DNA of 64,000 bases from Chloroflexota bacterium (GCA_016234595.1 JACRBG010000053.1:1-64000); one strand, 5' to 3'. Numbered from the stretch's first letter, positions 8,902 through 18,097 are shown. The notes: generated by a model from the sequence alone, not told the origin. Program-made: numbers and translations.

Positions 8902-9852
8902 CTAGCGAAAAGCTGCATCGCGTGATTCTATCAGCGTCATGACCTGGTCGCGGTTGCACCATATCACATCGCCTTGATAGGTGATTTTGATTGCGCCTAA
9001 GGCGTTGCCCATTTTCAATCCCCAAGCTACCCCTTGTTCGAGATAGCCGCACAAAAATCCACCCATAAACGCATCACCCGCCCCAATTGAATCCACTACT
9101 TGGACTGGATAGGTGGCTTGGGTATGCAGTTGGCCGTCATAGGCTACGACAGGCTGACTTTCGTTGGTAATCACCACGACCTTACAACCAAAATCAGCAT
9201 AAAGGGCTTGGGCAATGGAGGCGGCGTCGCCAGTCATTTTTAGCACCGCATAGGCTTCGTCGAGGCCCATTTTTAGAATATCCACCTGCGCTAAAAGAGG
9301 GCGGATAGTTTGGTTGGCACTATCGGTTGACCATAGTTTGGCGCGATGGTTGACATCCAGTGATACTAAGATGCCCGATTGACGGGCGAGGGTCATGGCA
9401 TGGCGCACGACCGCACGCAAATTGTCGCTGAGGGCCAGCGTGATGCCGGAAACGTGAAAGAGGCGGGTGGTAGAGAAATAGTCCCAGTTGACCTCACCAA
9501 TGGTCATTTCAGTAAAGGTGGAGTTGGCCCGATCATAAATCACATGGGGGGGGCGCGGTGGCACGCCGTAATCGAGGTAATATGAGCCGAGCCGACCATG
9601 GGGTGTCCAAACGACCCCAGCAATATCAACCCCGTGCTGCTGAACAGATGCAACGGCCCGTCGCCCCAAAGAATTTTCGGGTAGGCGCGAGATCCAACCC
9701 GTTTTAAGGCCCATGCGGGCAGCGGTAATTGCGACATTGGATTCGGCCCCGGCAGGTCGTACTTCAAAGTAGGGGGCTTGCTCCAATACTTGGGGCAGGG
9801 GGGGGGTGAAACGCAGCATAATTTCACCCATCGTGAGAATATCGAGTGCCAT
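8902..9852 (-). CDS. kdgK: 2-keto-3-deoxygluconate kinase (PfkB family)
   Basis: This 316-residue ribokinase-fold sugar kinase would phosphorylate 2-keto-3-deoxygluconate to KDPG. It has the first PfkB signature around RPAGAESNVAITAARMG near residue 32. The second signature, DSIGAGDAFMGGFLCGY near residue 248, carries the catalytic Asp and anion-hole Gly residues. PfkB specificity cannot be read from the motifs alone. The assignment rests on the uxaC-uxaE operon upstream and on the UxuA and KDPG aldolase genes in the divergent operon, which need this kinase between them. It is the last gene of the minus-strand operon, 2 bases after uxaE. Confidence 0.88.
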   Translation of the reverse strand: MALDILTMGEIMLRFTPPLPQVLEQAPYFEVRPAGAESNVAITAARMGLKTGWISRLPENSLGRRAVASVQQHGVDIAGVVWTPHGRLGSYYLDYGVPPRPPHVIYDRANSTFTEMTIGEVNWDYFSTTRLFHVSGITLALSDNLRAVVRHAMTLARQSGILVSLDVNHRAKLWSTDSANQTIRPLLAQVDILKMGLDEAYAVLKMTGDAASIAQALYADFGCKVVVITNESQPVVAYDGQLHTQATYPVQVVDSIGAGDAFMGGFLCGYLEQGVAWGLKMGNALGAIKITYQGDVIWCNRDQVMTLIESRDAAFR

Positions 9853-9854
9853 TT

Positions 9855-11246
9855 TTATCCCTTGCTGACCACAAAAGGCTGAAGGTGTTTTTCAAAATGA
9901 GATTTCAAACCCGCGTGATATTCGGCTTCATGCTGCTTTAGCGTGCTTTGAATCAGTTCCTTGTATTCGTGTAGGGCTGACCCAAACGTAACATGCAGAA
10001 TTTGACGGGCATCAAAATTGTCGAGCAAATCGGCCAATTCGTCGTCGGGCACATGTTTGGGGAGGCGGGCTAATTCGGCTGAGACATGATAGGTCTTGCG
10101 GTCAGTTTCATAGCGATTGCAAGCAAACTCGAATAAATCCCGAAAGGCGGTTGGGGTTTGGACGGCCAAAATGCGGAGGGCTTCTAAATAGCTAGTGCCA
10201 GCCGTTTTCAGATGAACAAGGCCGTCGGTATGGCGCATGGCGATGGGATAGACCGAGAATTTGTCAGAGCCGCTGTGCAGGCTCAGTTTATATGTCCGCC
10301 CAAAATGGGTCTGAATGGCGGCGTGTCCGGCGATATTGTGATCCAATTCGGTTAGGTCGCCAATAAAATCCACGCCTTTTTCAAAGCGGCCCACAAAACG
10401 GGGGGCGATGCTGACCACCGGGATTTGCAGGCGTTTTAGCTCGCTGACAATATAAAAATGCTCGGCAAACGAGGTGGGGATGTCGGTTTCGTCCACTGAC
10501 ATTTCCAAATCAAAGGCGGTCAGGCGGGCCATTAAATAGCGGGCCATTTTGACCGTATGCACGACGGCCTTGCCATATTTGGCAGCGGCTTTGAGCAGGG
10601 TATATTCATCGAAGTTGAGATTGAGCGAAGGCCATTCTTTTAGATAATCAGCGTGCAGATGGGTGGGGTCGCTTGCCAAAATATCCCATTCCAATTGGGC
10701 GACTTTGTGGCGCAAGGTCTCCAAATCGTCGGTTTCGGCATCATTATCCACAAAATCACCGGGGTCAATCGTAAAAAAGGTATAGCCTGCTGCGATAAAT
10801 TGGTCGAGATCAGCGGTGTTCTTTTGATGGTCGGCATCTGCGCCCCATGCGGAGCGCCAGCCGCTTTCAAAAACACCCCACATGGCGTCATCCAAAACTT
10901 GTTGGGGGGTGCGTCCGGTGCGGGTGTTTTCGCGGACGGATTGTTGGGCAAAGATGGGGGCAATGCCGGTGCCCTGCACAGCTTGAACATGACCGGGGGT
11001 GGCGACACCAAGGCGATCGCCAAAGCCGGCTGAGGTGGCTAAGCCTAGGGGCTGGGGGTTGAGCCAAGCCAAACGTTGGCGCAGTTCGGCGGCGTTGTGG
11101 GGGGTCAAGGCACAGGCTAATTCGGCATTATTCGAGATGGTCTGCCCTTCGAAACCACCGGAATCGCCGGCTACAATCAAGGCCTTTTGACCATTATCCA
11201 GCTCGGCTGAGCGGTAGATTGTTCCGTTAATCTGATAAGTTGGCAT
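9855..11246 (-). CDS. uxaE: Tagaturonate epimerase (UxaE)
   Basis: This 463-residue protein matches the tagaturonate epimerase family known from Thermotoga. The enzyme converts D-tagaturonate to D-fructuronate, joining the galacturonate branch to the glucuronate branch. Recognisable segments are ATSAGFGDRLGVATPGHV near residue 70, FDLEMSVDETDIPT near residue 245 and the C-terminal FGRTYKLSLHSGSDKFSVYP. With this enzyme the cell does not need tagaturonate reductase (UxaB) and altronate dehydratase (UxaA), and neither is in the window. The gene sits between uxaC and kdgK with 2-base gaps on both sides. Confidence 0.9.
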   Translation of the reverse strand: MPTYQINGTIYRSAELDNGQKALIVAGDSGGFEGQTISNNAELACALTPHNAAELRQRLAWLNPQPLGLATSAGFGDRLGVATPGHVQAVQGTGIAPIFAQQSVRENTRTGRTPQQVLDDAMWGVFESGWRSAWGADADHQKNTADLDQFIAAGYTFFTIDPGDFVDNDAETDDLETLRHKVAQLEWDILASDPTHLHADYLKEWPSLNLNFDEYTLLKAAAKYGKAVVHTVKMARYLMARLTAFDLEMSVDETDIPTSFAEHFYIVSELKRLQIPVVSIAPRFVGRFEKGVDFIGDLTELDHNIAGHAAIQTHFGRTYKLSLHSGSDKFSVYPIAMRHTDGLVHLKTAGTSYLEALRILAVQTPTAFRDLFEFACNRYETDRKTYHVSAELARLPKHVPDDELADLLDNFDARQILHVTFGSALHEYKELIQSTLKQHEAEYHAGLKSHFEKHLQPFVVSKG

Positions 11247-11248
11247 GT

Positions 11249-12637
11249 CTAGTCTCCAAGTCGGTACGCTTGTTTTACCAAGCCATAAGCTAAATCGTGC
11301 ATCATTTCCGCGGCATCCTCTTCATCCACGATGTGCCGGGTCACTAATCCAGCAACCCAATTGGCACTGGCCCGTCGCCACACATCATGGCGGGCTGGGA
11401 TGGAAGGAAAGGCCCGTGTATCGTCATTGAACCCGACCGTGTTGTACAGTCCAGCGGTCTCAATCACTTGGTCAAAATAGTGGGCCATCCCATTAAAACT
11501 ATCAAAAAACCACCACGGGGGGCCGAGGCGCAGGGTGGGGTAGTGGCCTGCAAGGGGGGCGAGTTCGCGGCTGTAGGTGGTTTCATCAAGGGTGAACAGA
11601 ATAAGGGTCAGACGGGGATCATTGCCATAACACTCCAATAAGGGGCGGAGGGCACGGGTGAATTCGGTCTGGATGGGAATATCACCACCCATGTCGCGCC
11701 CAAAATGCTCAAAAATCAGGGAGTTATGATTGCGGAACGCGCCGATGTGTAACTGCATGACCAAGCCATCTTCGACACTCATACGGGCCATTTCAATAAG
11801 CAGGTGGCCGGTAAAACGGCGGGTATCATCGGGATTGAGATCACCCTTAAGCGCTTGCTGAAAAATGCGGTTGGCTTCGGTTGCAGTCAGTGGCTCCGTA
11901 TAGGCGGTTAGGGCGGCGTGGTCAGTGGCGACAGCGCCCATTTGTTTAAAGAATGCGCGGCGCTGTTCAAGGGCTTGAATAAACGAGGCGTAGTTGTGAA
12001 TGCTGACTCCGCTGATCTGGCTGAGTTTTTGGATATTGTCGAGCCAGTTGGGGCTGTCCAAATTGACTACCGCGTCGGGGCGGAAGGTCGGGATAATATG
12101 ACCTGACCAACCGGAGGCCCGCATTTGAGTATGATAACTGAGGGAGTCGGTGGCGGTGTCGGTGGTGGCGAGGGTCTCGATGTTAAAACGCTCAAAGAGG
12201 CGGCGGGGGGTGAAATCGGGTTGGGCTAACTTGGCAGTAATGGCGTCGTAGATGGCTTGGGCGGTACTGCCCGTCAGTTTTTGCGAGATGCCAAAAACAT
12301 GCTCTAGCTCGTCGCGAATCCAGATGCCAGTGGGTGTGCCGCGAAATAGATAAAAATGATCGGCAAAGGTCTGCCATATGCGGCGATGATCTTGCTCGAC
12401 AGCCCCTCCATCGCGGCGAGGGATACCCAGCGATTCAAGGGAGATGCCCTGCGAATAGAGCATCCGAAAAATATAGTGGTCGGGGATGATGAGCAAATCT
12501 ACAGGTGTCCCAAACGAATAATTGGCTTCGGCAAACATGCGCGGGTCAACGTGCCCGTGCGGGCAAATATAGGGTAGATTGGCGATGGTGTGATAGAGCT
12601 CGGCGGCGAGTTGAGAATTCAAGTATCGCTCTGACAT
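11249..12637 (-). CDS. uxaC: Uronate isomerase (glucuronate/galacturonate isomerase)
   Basis: This 462-residue member of the amidohydrolase superfamily isomerises D-galacturonate to D-tagaturonate and D-glucuronate to D-fructuronate in the cytoplasm. The metal-binding PHGHVDPRMF lies near residue 26. Other family segments are DHYIFRMLYSQG, GWSGHIIPTFRPDA near residue 194 and the C-terminal GFNDDTRAFPSIPARHDVWRR. The length is that of the E. coli enzyme (about 470). The start codon overlaps the last base of the lacI-family gene, so the regulator and enzymes are cotranscribed. Confidence 0.95.
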   Translation of the reverse strand: MSERYLNSQLAAELYHTIANLPYICPHGHVDPRMFAEANYSFGTPVDLLIIPDHYIFRMLYSQGISLESLGIPRRDGGAVEQDHRRIWQTFADHFYLFRGTPTGIWIRDELEHVFGISQKLTGSTAQAIYDAITAKLAQPDFTPRRLFERFNIETLATTDTATDSLSYHTQMRASGWSGHIIPTFRPDAVVNLDSPNWLDNIQKLSQISGVSIHNYASFIQALEQRRAFFKQMGAVATDHAALTAYTEPLTATEANRIFQQALKGDLNPDDTRRFTGHLLIEMARMSVEDGLVMQLHIGAFRNHNSLIFEHFGRDMGGDIPIQTEFTRALRPLLECYGNDPRLTLILFTLDETTYSRELAPLAGHYPTLRLGPPWWFFDSFNGMAHYFDQVIETAGLYNTVGFNDDTRAFPSIPARHDVWRRASANWVAGLVTRHIVDEEDAAEMMHDLAYGLVKQAYRLGD

Positions 12638-13641
12638 TAGGTACTCTCTCGGATAATAAGCTCATCTTGATAGTGGTGTTCACAATAGGTCATATCGCCT
12701 CCGATACGTTGGAGGAGTAGTTTGGCAGCGGTGGTGCCGATGTTGTATTTATCGCTGCGAAAGGTGGTGAGGGCAGGGGTTACTTGGCTTGCCATCAAAA
12801 TATCATCCCCGCCGATGAGAGCTAAGTCATCTGGAATGTGCCGACCGTACTGTTTGGCGGCTCGCATCGCTCCCAAAGCGACTAGGTCATTCCCTGCAAT
12901 GATCGCGTCCAATTCAGGATGCCCAGCAATTAACTGGCTGGCTGTGTCGTAACCTGCTTGCCAATTGGGTTGACAGGTGGCATACCAGTTAGGATTGATT
13001 GGAATTTCTAAACTCTGCAATTCGCGCATGAACATATCCAAATTGACGCTGGAAATACTGCGCACGAGATTGATATAACCGATGCGCTGTCGGCCTGTTT
13101 CGTGGAGGTATTTGGCGGCAAGAACAGCCCGATAGCCGCGCGGATGGCGGGTTGTCACGACACTGCCGAGATGTTGGGGGAGATTGCGATTCACAGCCAC
13201 GACCGCCGCGTGTTTGGCAATCAACGGCAGTAATTCGTCGTCGGATAAGCGGGATGAGCAGACAATGACCCCATCTACCATCGTGTCTTCCAACTGTTCA
13301 AGGATCGCTTTTTCGCGGTCAGGGTTTTCGTTGCTATTGGCAAGTAAGACGTTATAACCTTCACGCCAAAAAAATTCTTCGACCCCTTGCAGGATTTCCG
13401 TAAAGTAGGGGTTGGTGATGTCGGGGGCGACAAAACCAATGGTGAAGGTGCGTTTGGTGACAAGGGTACGGGCGGCGCGGTTGGGGCGATACTCCATTTT
13501 TTCGATAATTTCGCGGACATGTTGACGGGTATCGTCGCTAATTCGCCCTGTCCCGTGAATAACTCGTGAGACAGTCATCATGGACACGCCTGCCTCGCGT
13601 GCCACATCGGCAAGGGTTGCTCGTTGTTGTTTGTGGGCCAT
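12637..13641 (-). CDS. LacI-family transcriptional regulator of uronate catabolism
   Basis: This 334-residue regulator has an N-terminal LacI helix-turn-helix (LADVAREAGVSMMTVSRVIH, residues 10-29) with hinge region YRPNRAARTL, then a periplasmic-binding-protein-like effector domain beginning FTIGFVAPDITNPYF. It heads the minus-strand operon with uxaC, uxaE and kdgK. The divergent promoter region holds three LacI-type palindromes, so it probably represses both its own operon and the plus-strand oligogalacturonide operon. A pathway intermediate such as KDG would be the expected inducer; that is inference from KdgR-type logic, not visible in the sequence. Confidence 0.92.
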   Translation of the reverse strand: MAHKQQRATLADVAREAGVSMMTVSRVIHGTGRISDDTRQHVREIIEKMEYRPNRAARTLVTKRTFTIGFVAPDITNPYFTEILQGVEEFFWREGYNVLLANSNENPDREKAILEQLEDTMVDGVIVCSSRLSDDELLPLIAKHAAVVAVNRNLPQHLGSVVTTRHPRGYRAVLAAKYLHETGRQRIGYINLVRSISSVNLDMFMRELQSLEIPINPNWYATCQPNWQAGYDTASQLIAGHPELDAIIAGNDLVALGAMRAAKQYGRHIPDDLALIGGDDILMASQVTPALTTFRSDKYNIGTTAAKLLLQRIGGDMTYCEHHYQDELIIREST

Positions 13642-13685
13642 ATCTATACCAATACATGCAATGTCAATCGTCTAATAACACAAAT

Positions 13686-13714
13686 TTGACAAAATTTAAA
13701 AAGCATTTTATCAT
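13686..13714 (+). promoter_or_regulatory. Sigma-70-type promoter of the oligogalacturonide operon
   Basis: TTGACA at 13686-13691 and TATCAT at 13709-13714 are separated by exactly 17 bases on the plus strand. Transcription would begin near 13721, leaving an untranslated leader of about 200 bases before the binding-protein gene at 13923. All three LacI-type operators lie in this leader, so repression would act by blocking clearance or elongation, not by covering the -35 box. Confidence 0.7.
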
Positions 13715-13721
13715 GTTAACA

Positions 13722-13751
13722 ATTATATGAGTTAACGCTAACCTTTTGCAA
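13722..13751 (-). promoter_or_regulatory. Probable divergent promoter of the lacI-uxaC-uxaE-kdgK operon
   Basis: On the minus strand TTGCAA (complement of 13746-13751) and a perfect TATAAT (complement of 13722-13727) are spaced by 18 bases. Operator 1 (13731-13742) lies inside the spacer, so the regulator would also shut off its own operon. The -35 box is only a partial match. Confidence 0.55.
13731..13742. promoter_or_regulatory. LacI-type operator 1
   Basis: GTTAACGCTAAC is a near-palindrome with the CpG centre typical of LacI-family operators. It is identical to operator 2. A lone half-site GTTAAC (13715-13720) lies just upstream, right after the plus-strand -10 box. Confidence 0.75.
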
Positions 13752-13773
13752 CTATTGATTGAATGTTTTGAGG

Positions 13774-13785
13774 GTTAACGCTAAC
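13774..13785. promoter_or_regulatory. LacI-type operator 2
   Basis: This is an exact second copy of GTTAACGCTAAC, centred 43 bases from operator 1, or about four helical turns. That spacing would let regulators bind on nearly the same DNA face. Confidence 0.75.
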
Positions 13786-13817
13786 ACAAGAAGAGTCGAG
13801 TTTTTGTTGCTTTACTA

Positions 13818-13833
13818 GAGTTAGCGCTAACTC
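13818..13833. promoter_or_regulatory. LacI-type operator 3, perfect palindrome
   Basis: GAGTTAGCGCTAACTC is a perfect 16-base palindrome sharing the GTTA..CG..TAAC core with operators 1 and 2. It is centred 46 bases from operator 2 and about 98 bases before the translation start at 13923. As the only perfect copy it may be the strongest site. Confidence 0.8.
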
Positions 13834-13922
13834 GACGAAAAAATAAAAATAGAGAAAGGAGAACCGCGACATTAAATAGTTGGTTGTCCGTTTATTAAAA
13901 ACCAAAAGTCTTAGGAGGGAAG

Positions 13923-15830
13923 ATGTACAAGCGAATTCTGCCTTTTGTAGTCGTGTTTGTTCTACTCGTTTCGGCGATTGCCGCGTTACCCCGACCCACC
14001 GCTGCCCAAGACAATGCTCAATATGGGGAAGCCCCCATGCTGGCCGAAAAAGTTGCGGCGGGTGAACTCCCCCCGGTGGCCGAACGTCTCCCCGAAAATC
14101 CACTCGTGGTAAGTTTAGCTGAAGGCGACACCCTCGGCGTTTATGGTGGCATTTGGCATCGCGCGTGGCGTGGTGTGGATGACTTTCACTGCTTTGGCCG
14201 TATTACTTATGACCCCGTGTTGCGTTGGCCGCGTAACCCATCGGACGCAGTGCAAGAAAATCTGGCCCAGAGTTGGGAATTTAGTGATGAGGGCAAGGCG
14301 CTGACCCTACATTTCCGCCCCGGACTGAAATGGTCAGATGGTGTGCCATTTACCGTTGATGACGTGATCTTCTGGTGGGAAGACATCGAAAACGACACCA
14401 ATATCACCGCTGCGGTACACGGTGAATGGATGGTGGGTGGTGAACCTATGACCCTCGAAAAATTGGATGACAATACCATCACGCTGCATTTTGCGGCTGC
14501 GAACGGTCTGGCCGAAACGGTTGGCTTGGCTTTCCACGGTAACGAATGGCCGCTGGGGTTTGAACGCTTTGGCTTCTTTGCCCCCCGGCATTATTTGGAG
14601 CAATTCCACCCCAAATATAATAGTGATGCCACCTATGAACAGTTTGAAGAAAAAGCCTTTGATTACAATGTAGATCGCCCGGTGATGACGGCGTGGAAGA
14701 TTACGCAATATGAAGCGGGTACTACCTTGGTGGTGGCGGAACGTAACCCCTACTACTGGAAAGTAGATGAAGCTGGTAATCAACTGCCCTATATTGACTA
14801 CGTGTATCTGCACTTAGTCGAAGGCGTGGACGGCGTGAATGCAATGGGTATCGCGGGTGATCTTGATATGCAGGCCCGTGCCATTGACCTTGCACAGTAT
14901 CCAGTCTATATGGACAATGCCGAGGAAGGCAACTATCACATGCTGCTGTGGCCGCAGGCGCAGGCTTCCTCTGCGAGTCTGTGGTTCAACCAGAGCTATC
15001 CCGATGACAAATATCGCACGCTGTTCCAAGACCTGCGCTTCCGTCAGGCCATGTCACACGCGATTGACCGTGAAGCTATCAATGACATTGCCTTCCTAGG
15101 TCAAGGTGTGCCACGCACGATCGCGGTTGTGCCCGATTCCCCATACTATATCCCTGAGATTGAAAATCTAAACGGCGAATACGATGTTGACTTAGCGACC
15201 TCCTTGCTGGACGAAATCGGCCTGCAAAAAGGTGACGATGGCTTCTATAACTTCGCGGATGGCTCGGACATCCTGCTCTTGATCGAAACCTCCAACACCT
15301 CCTCGGGTATCCAAGACTCGTTGGAACTGATCGCGGAATGGTGGAACACCGTCGGTATTGAGACACAGGTTCAGACCTCGACCCGCGATGTGTTCTGGCC
15401 GCGCGCTGGTGCCAATGAGGTCATGGTGTCCACATGGACGACGGATCGTGGGTTGCAGCCGATGGTTGACCCCATCTACATCTTCCCCTTCGATGAGCGT
15501 TCTTGGATGGCCCCGGCCTACGGGACATGGTACAAGACCGGTGGCGCTGAAGGTCTGGAACCCACCGATGAATTCAAGGCTGCCATGGCACTCTATGACG
15601 AATACAAGTTGACGACTGATCCAGCCCGTCAAGTTGAAATCGGCACAGAGCTTGTCCGCATGTCCAGCGAAAATCTGTGGACACTTGGTACAGTGGGGTT
15701 AGTTCCCAATCCAGTTGTGGTGAAGAACAACTTCATGAATGTGGCCGAAAACCATACTGCTGACTGGATTATCATGACCCCCGGCACGATGAACCCCGAA
15801 CATTTCTATTTCTCGGATGGCGGAGAATAA
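13923..15830 (+). CDS. Oligosaccharide (dipeptide-type) ABC transporter substrate-binding protein
   Basis: This 635-residue exported binding protein belongs to the SBP_bac_5 (peptide/nickel/oligosaccharide) family. Residues 1-29 are a signal peptide ending near PTAAQ. The family core begins around FHCFGRITYDPVLRW near residue 87, followed by LHFRPGLKWSDGVPFTVDDV near residue 131 and FRQAMSHAIDREAI near residue 376. Members of this family in Thermotoga and Chloroflexota often bind plant oligosaccharides, not peptides. Placed first in an operon with oligogalacturonate lyase, this one most likely binds oligogalacturonides or related uronides. AGGAGGG lies just before the ATG. Confidence 0.87.
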   Translation: MYKRILPFVVVFVLLVSAIAALPRPTAAQDNAQYGEAPMLAEKVAAGELPPVAERLPENPLVVSLAEGDTLGVYGGIWHRAWRGVDDFHCFGRITYDPVLRWPRNPSDAVQENLAQSWEFSDEGKALTLHFRPGLKWSDGVPFTVDDVIFWWEDIENDTNITAAVHGEWMVGGEPMTLEKLDDNTITLHFAAANGLAETVGLAFHGNEWPLGFERFGFFAPRHYLEQFHPKYNSDATYEQFEEKAFDYNVDRPVMTAWKITQYEAGTTLVVAERNPYYWKVDEAGNQLPYIDYVYLHLVEGVDGVNAMGIAGDLDMQARAIDLAQYPVYMDNAEEGNYHMLLWPQAQASSASLWFNQSYPDDKYRTLFQDLRFRQAMSHAIDREAINDIAFLGQGVPRTIAVVPDSPYYIPEIENLNGEYDVDLATSLLDEIGLQKGDDGFYNFADGSDILLLIETSNTSSGIQDSLELIAEWWNTVGIETQVQTSTRDVFWPRAGANEVMVSTWTTDRGLQPMVDPIYIFPFDERSWMAPAYGTWYKTGGAEGLEPTDEFKAAMALYDEYKLTTDPARQVEIGTELVRMSSENLWTLGTVGLVPNPVVVKNNFMNVAENHTADWIIMTPGTMNPEHFYFSDGGE

Positions 15831-15850
15831 CGCATCAGTTTAACTTAAAC

Positions 15851-15875
15851 GGTGGGGATGACCTCCCCACCTTTT
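15851..15875 (+). terminator. Leaky intercistronic terminator-like hairpin
   Basis: GGTGGGG (15851-15857) pairs with CCCCACC (15865-15871) across a 7-base loop and is followed by TTTTC. It lies between the binding-protein gene and the first permease gene. A partial terminator here would give more binding protein than membrane components. Confidence 0.65.
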
Positions 15876-15912
15876 CTTAAACGCACTTAAGTTTTTTGAT
15901 GGAGTATAAAAA

Positions 15913-16896
15913 GTGGTTGCCTATATCATTCGCCGCTTCTTAGGGATGATCCCGATGATGTTTGTCATCTCCTTCATCTCCTTTGGCATCATTCAACTGC
16001 CCAAGGGTGATTACTTCACAACCTTGCAAGCCGTGCAGGGTACTAGCGGTGGGGGGATGTCTGACGATACGGCTAATCTGCTGCGTGAACGCTACGGTCT
16101 AGATCAACCTTTTCTGACGCAATATTACAAATGGATCAAAGGTTTTCCAAAAGGTGACTTTGGCTATTCGTATGAATGGTCGGAAGATGTATGGCCTTTG
16201 ATTGATAGCCGGGTGACGTATACCTTGCTGTTGGGGGGTATCTCGATTCTCATTATGATTGTGACGGCCATCCCGATTGGCATCTATTCCGCCACCCATC
16301 AATATTCCATTGGGGATACATTTCTGTCGGCACTGGCCTATCTGGGGTTGTCCATTCCGGGGTTCTTGTTGGCGCTGATTTGGTTATATGTCGGCGGGAT
16401 TGTCCTCAATTTGGAGGTACTTGGCGACCAATCTATTAAATATGCCAACACCGCCGGCAGTTTTGATAAGACGGTGGACTATATTATGCACCTGATTCCG
16501 GCAGCCATTATCTTGGCCCTTGCAAGTACCGCGCAGTTGGTGCGTATTATGCGCAGCGGAATGCTGGATACACTCAACCAACAATATGTCACCACCGCCC
16601 GCGCTAAAGGGCTAAAAGAAAAAGTCGTCATCAATAAATATGTGGTGCGGTCGGCGCTTAATCCGGTCATCAGTGTGGTGGCCCTTGAAATTCCGAAAAT
16701 TATCTCTTCCTCCATCCTAATTGGACAGGTGTTGTCGGTACCGACTACTGGCCCGTTGTTTCTGCGGTCGCTGCGAAGCCAAGACCCCTTTGTGGCGGGT
16801 ACATTTTTGATGCTGATGTCTTTAATGCTGCTGATTGCCAATCTTATCGCCGATCTGGTGCTGGCTTGGGTTGACCCGCGCATTGCCTATAACTAA
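15913..16896 (+). CDS. Oligosaccharide ABC transporter permease (DppB type)
   Basis: This 327-residue inner-membrane permease starts with GTG after a GGAG ribosome-binding site. The N-terminal helix IIRRFLGMIPMMFVISFISF is the typical DppB/OppB opening. The EAA loop, TARAKGLKEKVVINKYVVRSALNPV near residue 229, contacts the ATPase. It forms the channel together with the next gene product. Confidence 0.92.
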   Translation: MVAYIIRRFLGMIPMMFVISFISFGIIQLPKGDYFTTLQAVQGTSGGGMSDDTANLLRERYGLDQPFLTQYYKWIKGFPKGDFGYSYEWSEDVWPLIDSRVTYTLLLGGISILIMIVTAIPIGIYSATHQYSIGDTFLSALAYLGLSIPGFLLALIWLYVGGIVLNLEVLGDQSIKYANTAGSFDKTVDYIMHLIPAAIILALASTAQLVRIMRSGMLDTLNQQYVTTARAKGLKEKVVINKYVVRSALNPVISVVALEIPKIISSSILIGQVLSVPTTGPLFLRSLRSQDPFVAGTFLMLMSLMLLIANLIADLVLAWVDPRIAYN

Positions 16897-16916
16897 TGGA
16901 TGAGGAGTGTCACGAC

Positions 16917-18089
16917 ATGGCTGTGGGAAGTATTCAACTAGAACAAAAATCGGGCGAGCTGCGCGGTTTATATGAAGAGGCAATCGAGGAAGGCGCCGTG
17001 TATGAGGGCCTTTCTGAAAAAGAAGCACGTTATGCTGCCTCACAATGGACAATGATTTGGCGACGTTTTCGCCGCAATCGATTTGCCATGATTGGTGGGG
17101 TCGTGGTGCTGATCTATTATTTGCTGGCGCTGTTTGCTAATTTTGTCGCCCCGTATACCCTGCAAACCCGTTTTGCCAAACAAACCTATCTGCCCCCGCA
17201 ACCCGTCTACTTTTTTGATGGCGGGACGCTTCGACCTTATGTATATGAGGTTGAAAGTAGCTACGATAAAAATTTGCGGCGCGTGTTTACCCGCACCGAT
17301 AAAAAAATCTATCTGGAATTTTTGGCAAAGGGCGAACCCTATAAATTAATGGGACTGTTTAAAACGGATGTCCATTTGTTTCAAGCACCGGGAGGGGTTG
17401 TCGCCATTTTGGGTACAGATCGGCAGGGACGTGATATGTTCACCCGTATCTTGATCGGGGGGCAGATTTCACTCACCATTGGTCTGATCGGGGTGCTGCT
17501 CAGTCTGGTCTTGGGAACGGTCTTGGGGATTGTCTCCGGCTATTATGGCGGGCTAGTAGACGAGCTGATTCAGCGTTTAATTGAAGTCGTCCGCGCTTTT
17601 CCATCCATTCCGTTGTGGATGGCACTTTCTGCTGCCGTGCCCAAAGATTGGTCACAGATTCAGACCTACTTTGCCATTACGCTCATTCTATCGCTGATTG
17701 GGTGGACATGGCTGGCGCGTCAACTGCGTGGGGTGGTGCTGTCGCTGCGTGAAAGTGATTACATTATGGCGGCGCGGTTGGCGGGGGCCAGTGATGCGCG
17801 GATCATTTTTAAACATCTTGTGCCCGCGACGATTGGGCAGATTATCGTGGTCGCTACGCTGTCCCTGCCGAGCATGATTTTGGCCGAAACCGCCCTCAGC
17901 TATTTGGGCTTGGGCCTGCGACCGCCGACCACGAGTTGGGGTGTGCTACTTAATGAGGTGCAAAACCTGCAATCGTTGGCGCTCTATCCTTGGGTGTTCT
18001 CGCCAGCTTTTGTCATCGTTATTGTCACCGTTGCATTCAGCTTTTTGGGTGATGGCCTGCGTGACGCGGCTGACCCCTATACGGTTTAA
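16917..18089 (+). CDS. Oligosaccharide ABC transporter permease (DppC type)
   Basis: This is the second permease of the uptake system, with 390 residues. A cytoplasmic N-terminal tail leads to helix 1 (NRFAMIGGVVVLIYYLLALFAN). Then comes an unusually large extracytoplasmic insert of roughly 90 residues before GTDRQGRDMFTRIL and the remaining helices. Such an insert is common in oligosaccharide members of the DppC family and may dock the binding protein. The EAA loop is AARLAGASDARIIFKHLVPATI. I prefer the ATG at 16917, preceded by GAGGAG at 16902-16907, to the in-frame ATG at 16896 that overlaps the previous stop. Confidence 0.9.
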   Translation: MAVGSIQLEQKSGELRGLYEEAIEEGAVYEGLSEKEARYAASQWTMIWRRFRRNRFAMIGGVVVLIYYLLALFANFVAPYTLQTRFAKQTYLPPQPVYFFDGGTLRPYVYEVESSYDKNLRRVFTRTDKKIYLEFLAKGEPYKLMGLFKTDVHLFQAPGGVVAILGTDRQGRDMFTRILIGGQISLTIGLIGVLLSLVLGTVLGIVSGYYGGLVDELIQRLIEVVRAFPSIPLWMALSAAVPKDWSQIQTYFAITLILSLIGWTWLARQLRGVVLSLRESDYIMAARLAGASDARIIFKHLVPATIGQIIVVATLSLPSMILAETALSYLGLGLRPPTTSWGVLLNEVQNLQSLALYPWVFSPAFVIVIVTVAFSFLGDGLRDAADPYTV

Positions 18090-18097
18090 GGTGTGCC

